From assembly GCF_030867145.1 (NCBI RefSeq), contig NC_134419.1, positions 7,157,501-7,221,500 on the forward strand: 64,000 bases of DNA, read 5' to 3'. Numbering within the stretch: the stretch's first letter is position 1; every line of letters starts with the position of its first letter. Of the stretch, positions 25,301-37,300 are shown piece after piece. The notes beneath the pieces were generated by a model. It was not told where the DNA came from, ran no database searches, and saw only the letters and a program-made list of their open reading frames with translations. A program made the translations under genes and the position numbers. Source of the DNA: Opisthocomus hoazin (lineage: Eukaryota; Chordata; Aves; Opisthocomiformes; Opisthocomidae).

Positions 25301-28300
25301 GTTAAACTTCCCACAATCCACATATACACAGTAACGTGATGGACAGTCTGGACAAGATTCATGTGCCAACTAATACAAAGTGGATACCACCGCAGACAGA
25401 TGGGGCTGAGCATCTCAATAAATAGTGAAAGAAAAAAAACCTGACCTGTCGTATCTGAAGTGCACCCTTTGGACACTTTTTGGTCCACTTTTGGCTGTCT
25501 CTCATTTCCCATTGTCCTGTTTTTTTCTCAGTCAAAATATAAAGGTGAATGTTACTACTGACAGGCAGCACACATGAAAACTGAAAAGGTCATTTCTCTC
25601 CTCAGCTCCTCTGCCCTCAACACAGCTGGAGAAAGCAGGGAAGGATACAAGTTCAAAGTGTAGTCCTCAAAGTCTGAGACCCCTCTGGGAGATAATGATT
25701 ACCTATAGATGGCAATAAAATGCAGGGGACTAGTAACTTCACATTTTGCAGAGAAATTCCAGCAATTTAAAGGATCAGACTGTTTGCCTTAATTTTTCCT
25801 CGAGCTGGAGAAGCCTGTTTTCTAGAAGATTTTAATGGGAATTAATGGTGAAACCTTCAAGGGAGAAGAAAGCTGGGAGGCAACACAGAACTGCCTAAGT
25901 CCAGGGGCTGATAACAAACTCCAGTCTACGCACTTCCAAGCAGCTGTCAACACTAGAAGCAAGTGGAACCAGGATTCCCGACCGCTGCAGCTCTCCCATT
26001 GTTAACAAGGCTGAGATCTCTAGCACAGACATGACGACGTGTTTTTATCGAAATCAGATGACATGGAATTAAAAATACTGGAGACTAGTTAATACCACAA
26101 CTTCTGCTGTTGCACTATTGCTGGAGGAGTTGTAGCAGTAAGAGTCACTGATCCAAACATTCTCTGAGTTGTCTGAACTGCCAGTTCAGTAGCAAACAAA
26201 AATCACTGATGCTAGGAAACAGTAGTCTATGTGAAATGAGTTAGTGAGCAAAGCCAGTACACAGTGGGTAAGCAGCTGTCAGGAAAAACAGCATCATCAG
26301 TTGCAAACTTAACTGGGAGGCCAATCACTGGATGGCCATGGAGAACGATCTACGTTCTGGTACTAATATATATTAATATCCTTATATATCCTTATATTCC
26401 CCTGAAAACACAGAGAAGCATTTTTGTCCCCTTTGAGCATGCTGTTTTGCAAAAACACACTGTTACTTGTGAACAAAAAAGGACGGACACATGGGAGACA
26501 GCTACTGTCGAGGATATAGCAGACGAGGCCTACAAAGGGCCTGGGAATGTTTCCAAGTGCACTGAAATGGTTTGGATGTGTGGTTTGTATCCCACACAAA
26601 CACAGGACTTTGTCACAATCTTAAAGGAACACAAAACCTTGTTGTCATTACCTTTAAGTGTAATTTATACAGTGCTGGAGGTAGATTCTTTGGAACATAC
26701 TTCAAGAAATTGCTGGACATGATGAGTATCTCCACATTATCAGAGCCATTGAACATACTGTCAGGTAACCCAGCATCTGAAAGTTTGTTGTTATGAAGAT
26801 ACACAGATCTGTGGAAGGAGAAAAAACATGAAGTTAAACAGATAGTGAAATCTTGGGGTTTTTGTTTACCGAAAGATGTTTAAAAACTGTACTTCAATCT
26901 TTTCTTCTTGAGATAATTAGATTTGTTTTTAAAATTTGCCCTTAAATTTAGCAAGGGATATAGATGCAAAACCAAACGGTTGGTCCAAATACTCTCTGAA
27001 ATTTAGGTCTATTCAAAATCCAAACCTGCATGTGAATACAAATTTCCCAAGTAGCCTTATCTTCTTACGAAGAAACTGAGTGCATGTCTGGGATTTTGCA
27101 GTGCTTTGAAACAAATAATGTCGGTGTGGTGGCCTCACTCAAGAGGGTTAGAACTCGTATCTGGTTAATAGATATGCCCCCAATTTTAACTTCTACTTAG
27201 AATCAAATCTGGGCTTCCTGGGCTTACAAAATCATCCTGTAGATCTCTTAACAAAAGGACCATCTCTCACCCCTCCATTTTTTCTGCTTCCACGAAGGCT
27301 GGAAATACCCCAGGAAACAGTTTCTCTCGTATTCCTAGAACTCAGAAAGGCACAGAGTACTGACCAAAAGACAGAGCAGACTTACTCAGTCTGGAAGAAT
27401 TTTGCTTTTTAATGAACCTTTGGGATCGAGAGAAAGAGGGTTTCTTATTTTCCCTTTGCCCTTCTTAATTCTAACATTTAGTAATCACAGCATAGTTGTT
27501 CCATTCAGATTTTTAAAAATTGATTAATTCTTTCTTACACAGGTTTTAATTCTTTATAAAACAATCGACCCCTATGAAGTTATTCCTGTTTTTCATTGGC
27601 TTAACTGCTAAATGAATTCATTTGAGTTCTTTTTAACAAAAGAAATTACAGGATTTTACTGACTTTGATTACCCCTTCCTTTCCTGTGTTTACCCGCAGA
27701 TGCAACAGGCAGCTAAAATTGCAGAGAAAGGTTAAAACCACAAAAGAGCACAGTGTCAAAGTATGCTTTTTTAATTTGTTCTTGGATTCTCTACCAGTTG
27801 CAAAGCACTTGGCAACATCTTTCTGGAAGGAAGGAAAGGCTCAGTATGGAAACACAATCGTGTGATCCCACACTCCAGGGAGTTCAGAGCCACACTGAAA
27901 ATATTGTTCACCCTGCATGGTCAGCTGTACTTTTGACTCACAAATATTTGCCTTTCTGAAAACTCTGCTTTCCAAATAATCAGTCTGAGCCCATGAACTC
28001 TGCTGGGGACAAATAAATCAACTGAAACAACTGTGTTAGGATTTTATACCAGCCATCTTGGAAATCAGCGAGTTACTATTCTGATTTAAAATAGTGTTGG
28101 TATAGGAAAATGTGAAAATCACTTCAGAAGAGTGCAAGAATTTTAACATTAAATCAAAACACAGCAGCTTCTGCATAGAATCACAAAATCACAGAATGGT
28201 AGGGGTTGGAAGGGACCTCTGTGGGTCATCTAGTCCAACCGCCCTGCCAAAGCAGGGTCACCTACAGCAGGCTGCACAGGACCTTGTCCAGGCGGGCCTT

Positions 28301-31300
28301 GAATATCTACAGAGAAGGAGACTCCACAACCTCCCTGGGCAACCTGTGCCAGTGCTCCGTCACCCTCAGAGGGAAGAAGTTCTTCCTTGTGTCCAGCTGG
28401 AACTTCCTATGCTTCAGTTTGTGCCCGTTGCCCCTTGTCCTGTCGCTGGGCATCACTGAAAAGAGCTTGGCCCCATCCTTCTGACACCCACCCTGCAGAT
28501 ATTTGTAAGTATATATAAGGTCCCCTCTCAGCCTTCTCTTCTTCAGGCAGAACAAGCCCAGCTCCCTCAGCCTTTCCTAGTAGGAGAGATGCTCCAGTCC
28601 TTCACCATCCTCGTAGCCCTTCAGATGCCCTTGTAGCATCTCAGATTAGGGAAGCACACGTGTACAAATCTGCCTTCTTTCATGATGAGATATTGCCAGA
28701 AATCAGTGACTGACTCAGCCTTTTGAGCTACCAAGAGCCCACAAGACTAAAGGCCTAGTAAGTATAGAGTAACTTCAACTCTCAACGAATTCTGTGTGAA
28801 CTGAGAGTCCTTCAGTTCATCAGAAGACTCGGCTCTAGGAGCTCAACTGGGTCAGCGATTATCAACCACTTCCAAACTTGGATGCATAAATTGCTACCAA
28901 CAGAGTTTGAGATGTCCTTGCAGGATTTAGATGCTGCAGTGTCCGTACAGATTACTCAAAATGCCTTTGGAAAAGACCGTATCTCACAGGAGGTGGTCTA
29001 TGTGCATCTGAATTTGAGATGGGCCAATGTGCTGCACTGGATCCAGCTGAGAAAATCACAACTTGAAAATAGCAGAGAGACCTTTGAAACCTGACCTGAG
29101 GGTATGAACCACTTCTGAAGGTGCGAAAGTGCTTAGCTTTAATACAGTTAAGTTATACTCAACTGCATTGAGTATTGCACTCTCAACCTGACTCTATTTT
29201 TTTAAACAAATGGACTACAATAAAACTAGGGATTTCTAAACAGTTAATCTCCATTTTGAGAAACCAAACCTGTTACTTTCAACTCATACCTGATACACAA
29301 ATAAAATGGAGACAATTTCATTTTTGTCTACGCAAAAGTATCTGGCAGCTAGTAAAAGGCCTTGGAAGGTGTTTGTCTGAGAGATTATTTGATCTTTCAA
29401 GCTGAGGATAACAAACAGTTTCTTTCAAACAAAACATAAGTAGGCAATAACATGGGTTAGCCAGATAGTTTCTTATCACTCACCAAAGGCCTCCAAGCAG
29501 TGGCAGAACACCATTATTGTTTCACTTCCTGATCCCTTACCTCAGGTTTGGTTTCTGTCCAAAGGTGAGCCCATATATCTTAGTGAGATAATTGGCTGCA
29601 AAATCTGCACTGATCAAGGTATTCGGTAGGAATTTTGGCGCCACTGTTAGCTGTAAAGGAAATACACAGGGGAATTCCAATTAAACACAACAAATGTTTT
29701 AACCAAGCATTAGACCAGCAACAAAACACTTGCAAATTCATTTTCTCCAAACAGGCAAAAATAAATGAAACTGAACACAGATTGCATGAACAAAAACAAA
29801 TTGTCCTCACCCACTAATCTCTCCAGGAAGGAGACAGACTTTTGCTCCAAGATATGTGAATGTTTGTTTTGGTTGGAAGAGTCTTGTCTCTTTTTGGTGG
29901 CAGAAATCAAGAAATTGTTATTCAGAGAGCAAACACATTGCTTATTATTGTTCCTAATTCTTCAGTCTGCTGTGCCAAAAAAATTCGACCCACCTCACAG
30001 TGGTCTATTACTTACTTCTATATGAAAGTATACTGCGGGGTGAAGTGTCACTTCATATGGCTGCTCCAGTATTGCATCCATTTATGATGATCTTTTCAAA
30101 TCTTTTCATTTTATGATGATTCAAGTTCCTAAACGATAGGGATGCTTCTGAGCCAAATGATGGAGTATCAAACGGGACTTCAAAGCAAAGACCCACTGTA
30201 CAGTGATACTTTGTTCATTGACCAAGTGGTATATCAGAAACAAAATACAGAAAGATCCTCTCTCCAAATCTTTATAGTTCACAAGAGGTACAGGATTTGA
30301 TGTGTTTGCTCTTGGCCTATTGCTGTTTTTATCAGTGCTCTAAAAAAAATAATTCTAGGAACATCTGCATCTGAACAAGAATTGGTGGAGTGAAAACGAA
30401 TGATCAAAACAACTCAGTTTTACAGAGCATCCAGATAACACAACAGCTAGGTTCACTGAGTGACTGCCGACAGCCAAGTCACTCATCTAGAAATCAAGAA
30501 CACTGGTTACAATATAGGCTGGAGGACAGTTTTCTGAAAAGTATAAACCCAGAAGATTTATGCATTGAGATTAAGCCCTTGGGAAGCAAATTCTTAACAC
30601 AGCGCTGTAGCAGGTATGATCCTTGAGTATGTAAGCAGAAGACTACTGAATCGCAGTAGGCAGGTGCAATCACCACGGTGACAGATGTCAACAACAGTAC
30701 TGCTGAGACCACTCTTACAATATTTTACGTACACTCTGAAAGGCTATTTTGTGTACATTCTGCAGAGAACATCTTTTCTAGGGAGATACTGAAGTCTTTG
30801 TCATCTAAAGCTTTGAGATCAGGATGGGAAACTCTGGGCAATGGAAGAGATCTGCCTTCTAGCTTGAAATTCTCTGAATCTGTAAAGCTTCTTCCTCACA
30901 GCACTGTTGCATGTAAGAGAATTTAGTGCTTACAGCCAGCAAGGGATGGCAAGACTCACAAGATGAGAAAATGTATTTTTCAAATTTTTAATACAATAAA
31001 ACTGCAATTGGTTATTAATAAGAGTAAAACCAAAAGTATTTAAGAGATGAACAATGTGTGAGAAAGTAGACACTTTACTGGAGAACTCCCTAATCCAAGC
31101 CTCAAAATATGTATTTACCTAAAGGCTGCCTAGATCTCTCTCTACTAGTGAGTCAAGTGTGCATTGGTGGACTATAGCCATGAACTTGCAATTTACTGGA
31201 CTCATAACACAGTTCTATTTTTAAAGGTAAAAGTATATTATTTGCTGTTTTTCATTTTCACCTGTGCCAAAACCTCCATCCTTAAGCTGTCTTAAATGTT

Positions 31301-34300
31301 TAATGGTCCCAAACACAAGAAAGATCCTTGCCACACATAATGCTCCTATCGGTATTTCCAGATAGTAGGTAAGCATTGGAAACGGGCATTTTACACATTA
31401 CTACAGTTGCCACAGTACTGCTCTTGGCTGTACTGGTAATCTCTCACCTCCTGATGTGGAAGACATGATTTCAGGGCAGTGGATAACGGCCCTCATCTCT
31501 CACTAGGAAGGTCTGACAGTGCCTCAGAAAGAATTAAGTCTCTACCATGACATAATACTGAGAACTCAGACACAGGATATAGACTTAATCACTTTCATAC
31601 ACTGTGGCACATTAAAGCTTTTCTCCTGAAACACAGTCTATTAAGTCGTAACTTTTATACAACACAAAGGGCATGGCTCAGTTATGTGAAATGAGAGACA
31701 TCAGAACCGCAGGAAAGGGGAAGGAGAAAGAGAAGTTTCATCCAAAGAGTTTTCACTTGCTCAGGACTTTGGCATTTCAGCACTCAGTCATGAGACAAAC
31801 TGATCTCCACTGCTTGAAGGATGAATGCTGGACTTTTGTAACTGTTAGCAAAATAAAGTCAACTGAGTAGCTTTGTCTAGTATAGTGCCTAATGAGTAGC
31901 CATCTGCATTTCTCCAGCTGCAATTTTCTTGCAGCTTTACTGCTGGATCTTCCTTTCCATACGGCAGATAGTGTTTCTCCACTGTTAACTAATGAGTTAA
32001 CCAAGAACTCAGAAGGATTATACAAAAGTTATTATCAGTTTTGGAACAAGTTTTCTTGCTTATAACAAGCTTTGATATAAACAGAGGTACTGGATCCCGG
32101 TGAATCCCATATCACTTTGGGTATATGGGGAAATGTAAAATCTTCTGACACCAAAACTAACAGCTTAGAGTAAACAATAATGACAGCTCAGGACCTGGTC
32201 TACAGTTTGGTGGAGGAGATTTCTGTTATTAACAAGGGTTACTGTGGATACTATGCGATAGAATCAACGCTGAGAGCAGGGAATTAAAAAGGAAACTACA
32301 GCATCCATTCTTTACTTCACGTACTTGTTACTCATAAGCCACAGAAGGCTTTTCATATAGGATAAAAGACTACGATATTTCTTTTCTCCGACCAAATACG
32401 CCAGTTTAACGAAAGATAATTTAGCTACATCTGATGGGATCACAACTGAAGATAAAGCAGCTTTAATATAATCCATGAAACAAGGAGCAAACTACCAGCA
32501 AATCCCTGCTCTCCTCCAGACACCACAGTTACTTGATCTGCAGTGTTTCCTGCTGCAGAGTGGATGCTGTTTGAAGCCAATCTGGTTTGTCCTGGCTTGT
32601 GATTTATAAAGAAATGTGTTATTTTTGTGGGTCCACAGCTTCTCACTGTAACTAGTTCTGACATTCGCTGATGTTTGCATTTTCTTTTGGGATCTTTTTC
32701 TCTCTGCAGTAAAGCCAGAAAAACCAAACACTTTGTTTTGTCACACAGGGAAAACTGGAGTGCAAAGTTCTGGAATATTAGTCACAGTCTGGCTTGTTCC
32801 TTTTTATGGAGTTATTAACTGCCAAGATTGTTATATGGAAATGGTGCTTGAAAGGGAGAAAAGAACACAGTGTTACTGTACTAAGGAATGAGTTCTATTC
32901 TCAATCACTTCATACAGAAATCTATGGAGTGATTCTGGATATATCTTGGCCTGACTGAAACCTGGATGTGGTCGCATGAGTATAAACAAAACACCAAAAG
33001 GTCACAGATTCTAAGAGGATAATAAAATATATATACAGACATGCATATCAACAGAGAGAGAGAGAAAGAGAGGGAGGGATGGAAGGGTAGGGTTTTTGTA
33101 GGCAAAAGAAGCTCTGCCTGATGTTTTTCAACTTATATTTTTCTGTGGCATCCCAGTTCCATCTGTAGCAAACATTTGTGGACAACTGTTGGGGATAAAG
33201 AAAGCTATAATGGGAATCACCCAGATATAAGGGTATGTGACAAGTTATTTCATTTCCTAGCCTTGGCAGGAAAGATTTGCTTCTGTCATGACATCTAACT
33301 TGGGTCTTTAATAGGAAAGCACCTAGGATCTTCTCCATTAAAAATGCAATTCAGCTCCCTAACACTGCAGCTAAAAGAATAAATACATTTCTTGCTCAGT
33401 TTCGCTGTGTGTGGATATCCCCCCACATCACAACTAGTAAGATCGGGAGTCAGGGAAAACTGGATAGCTTTCTACAGATCTTGATGGCTCAAACACAGGT
33501 AAAAGGATGTGTTTGTTCACAAATTTTTCAACCAGCCTCATCTGATGAGATTTCCAGCATTTCACATCATTACCCCACAGCTTATTTGCATGTAGGCAGC
33601 AACCAACTCTGTGTGCAGCTGACCCAAAGCCTACGGAAGACAGTGGTAATTTACAAATGCAGGTGCTCTCTCTACATCCCTACACACACAAGGGAAACCT
33701 TTCACCAGCTGCACAAATAAATAAGTGTTCAAAATATACCAGCATGTGTACCCTCTAATTTTGTAGCATTCTAACTGATTGTCTTGACCTTAGATGAACC
33801 AGCATTAGAGCACGATTCTACTTATGTAGGATACATATTCTACAAGAACTGAAGACTTGCTTGTTTAACTTTCAGAACCCAGTTAGAAACGAACTTTGAA
33901 AGCCTTGCAAGCCTCTTACCTTATTGTTTGCCAGGTACAGGTAATTCAGGTTCTCCAGATGCTCAAATGCTTCCTCTGGTAACCCTTAAAAACAGGAACA
34001 ACTGATCAGTAACACTGGCACTTTCTTGCCTCTCTGAGTGAAAATACCAGAGGGTAGCTTTCCCTCTCAGACACTATCTTTAATGTGAGATTTAAATGTT
34101 TTTCACTGCTACTGAAACAATCTGACTCAGACCTATTGTTGCCTTTGTCTTTTTTATTAGAAAAAAACACCACAGACCGTTACGAGCAATGGAAGACTAC
34201 TAAAAATCCTAAGCAATGCAAGGCTTGTGGCCAACCCTGCCAGCAAGGGTCAGGTACAGAACAGTGTAGACTCGCTGTACGGTTGATTATTGGTGCTCGC

Positions 34301-37300
34301 AGCAACCATGCGATCTGAGAAGCTTCTTTTGTCATTTGCTCATGAATCTGCAAAGCATTTTTCTTGGAAGGACATAATCTAAGGCTGTTTAATGATCAGA
34401 TCAGTCTGACCTATGACCATGACACTGTGAAAATAAGACCAGTATCTGCATGTCATAACCCTTCCCTTGTTCTGCTCCCCCACAATCCAGATAGCCACAC
34501 AGCAACCAGCTCAGAGAGCTGATCCAACACAGAGCTTACCCTCCCCGAATAATTATTAATTTTCAGCTGAATCACTCCACATCCAGCTGATCACACAAGC
34601 ACAATTGCTGTCACAACGGAAAGGCTGTAAATAACATTTTCATCTGGCACTTAGATAACCGTAAGTCAAAGGTGAAGCGATTTCCCACGTCAAAACATAT
34701 TGGAAACTCAGGGCGGCACTGAAGCTTGCAAAAGAAATGCCAAGCCCCAAAGGTAATAATGTCAAAGTCTGAATCTATTAAGCACAGCCTTCCCTGTGCT
34801 ATGCAAGAGTGCTACATTTTGGGTCCCATGCACAATATGCCCACTTTCTCAATAAAGGCTGTTCTCTATCACTGGAATAAGGACAGCAACAGCATTCAGA
34901 GCAACTGGGTGACACACAAGTTAAGAAGAACTACATCTTTTGTATTGCATATCCTCCTCTCTTACTGTTTACTCCAACTCCCCTGTTTCTTTTGCTTTCC
35001 TTACTAACTCCTTGTCAAGTTTCTCTAATAAGCATATGACTTAGCAAGCAAAACCTGCTTATGAAAATCAAAATTATTTTAGAAGAATGGCAGAAGTTGC
35101 CTTTTTTGTAATACGTATTATTTGTATTTATATTAAATTCAACGAGGACTGAACTGGACTAAGCTGCACTGAGTGACTAGACTGAACTAAACCAGTGGAT
35201 TAAGAAACAAGGTCTGTCAGAAGGAAATCATTCACTATGTAGACATTTCTGGTTCTCAAGTTCATTGCATTGATGTGCCTGTGGGACCGGGGGGAGTTTC
35301 CTGGACAAGCAGATCTCACGCCACAGTACACAGTGCTGCTGCCAGGTCTCCTCCACTGGATCAGTAAGGCTGCATTCTTATACACTGAGTATTATATTTC
35401 GGATGATAAAGTGCCTCCATGATACGTGTGATGGCCAAAGGAGTGAGGCTTAGAGCTAACCACTTGTACTGGGTTTGCGTGGCAAGCTTTTGGTAGCAGG
35501 GGGGCTACAGGGGTGACTTCTGTGAGAAGCTGCTGGAAGCTTCCCCCGTGTCCAACAGAGCCAATGCCAGTGGCTCCAAGATGCACTCACCCCTGGCCAA
35601 GGCTGTGTCCATCAACGATGGTGGCAGTGCCTCTGGGATAACGTATTTAAGAAGGGAAGAAAAACCTGCATAAGGGCATTTTGCAGCAGGAGAAAGGAGT
35701 GACATTATGTGAGAGAAACAACTCTGCAGACCCCAAGGTCAGTGAAGAGGGAGGGGGAGGAGGTGCTCCAGATGCCGGAGCAGAGATTCCCCTGCAGTCC
35801 GTGGAGTCCGTGCGCCGCTCAGGGGGAGGAGGGAAGAGAATATGGGAGTCAAGCTGAGCCTGGGAAGAAGGGAGGGGTGAGGGGAAGGGGTTTTTAAGAT
35901 TTGGTTTTATTTCTCATTATCCTACTCCAATTTGATTGGTGATAAATGAAACCAATTTCCCCAAGTTCATCTTGTTTTTCCCATGACAGTAATTGGTGAG
36001 TAATCTCTCCCTGCCCTTATCTCGACCCACGAGCCTTTTGTCCTATTTTTTCTCCCCTGTCCAGTTGAGGAGGGGGTAGATACAGTGGCTTTGGTGGTAA
36101 CTGGCATACAGCCAGGCTAAACCATGACACCTCCCCAACCAAGTCAGTCCATCACTCTGTGGCTTTCCTTACCGGCTGTCACTGGCCCCACTGCATGAGT
36201 TGGTGCTGTGGAGGCAAAGGCTCCATCCACTTCACAGCTCTGCTGGCTTACCTTTTGAAGTTAGCCTGTTGTTCTGCAAATTGAGAGTTTCCAGTCTGTA
36301 AAGACGAGCAAGCTCTTCTGGAAAGATTTCTTCTATCTGGTTATTCTAAGAAAATGGAGAGTATTAATCATCAGCAAAGTAATCCAAGAAGGATGCCAAT
36401 AAACCCAGACTGTGAACTCCAGTAAAATTTGGAAATGAACCCACCATGCCAAACCATTGTAAACAGATTTCTCTCCGCAACAAGCCAAACTCCGATCTCA
36501 AAACCAAGACATCCAAACCCAGCAGCATTTGAAGGCCTGAACCAAGTTTTGTAGCTTGTGCTCGTCTGCAGAAATATTCTGCTTATGCACTGGTAGCACA
36601 CAAAGCGTGTGATTGTGCCTGGCAAGGGCCATAATCCATCTGCCACAGCCAAACTTCGTAGCTGCAGCAAAGCATTTGCTACAAGGCTGGCACCGCAGAC
36701 TGCCAAATTTATTACTTCTGCTATTTACATGTTGTTTTAAAAACAACTCATCATGGGCATGGAGTCTCAAACTGGGCTCACTTTCTCTGGTTTTATCGTT
36801 GGGGTGACTGCCATCAGATTGTCACTAACATGCTGACTAACATTTTGACCACTAACGAGGGATTCTTGTGTTTTAGCATCTAGGGGACTAGTCAAGGACC
36901 CACTGCGCAGGAAGCCAGGCCAACAGGCAGAAGGTGACAGCTGCCGCTCCGAAGTAGCTCCTCTGCATTTGGCAGTGGAGGCTGGAGCCAGGGCTAGCAC
37001 ACGCCTGGGACAGATCTGCTGAGCAAGGTGCCAGCTTACATTACAGTGTTTCTAACTCCGCCGCACTTGGATGGAAAGCTCTGCACAAAATTTGCAACTC
37101 AACCCTCAAACAGAGTTGGTGAATGGGAGCAATAAGTCAAACGCAGCTGGTTTAGAGCCACGGAGGCATTGCAGAGCAGCCTGGAACCGCTGCCACTGCT
37201 CAGAGGAGAAACGGCCACGGTGCTGCCACGCTCCAGCCCTGCCCACGTCCTCCGGTGTCCGAGCACGGGCAGGGGAAGGATGCCTGCCCCAAGGCTGGTC

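Noticed and set aside
35465-36129. Full endogenous retrovirus
   Set aside because: A single LTR only; there is no internal coding region and no second LTR.
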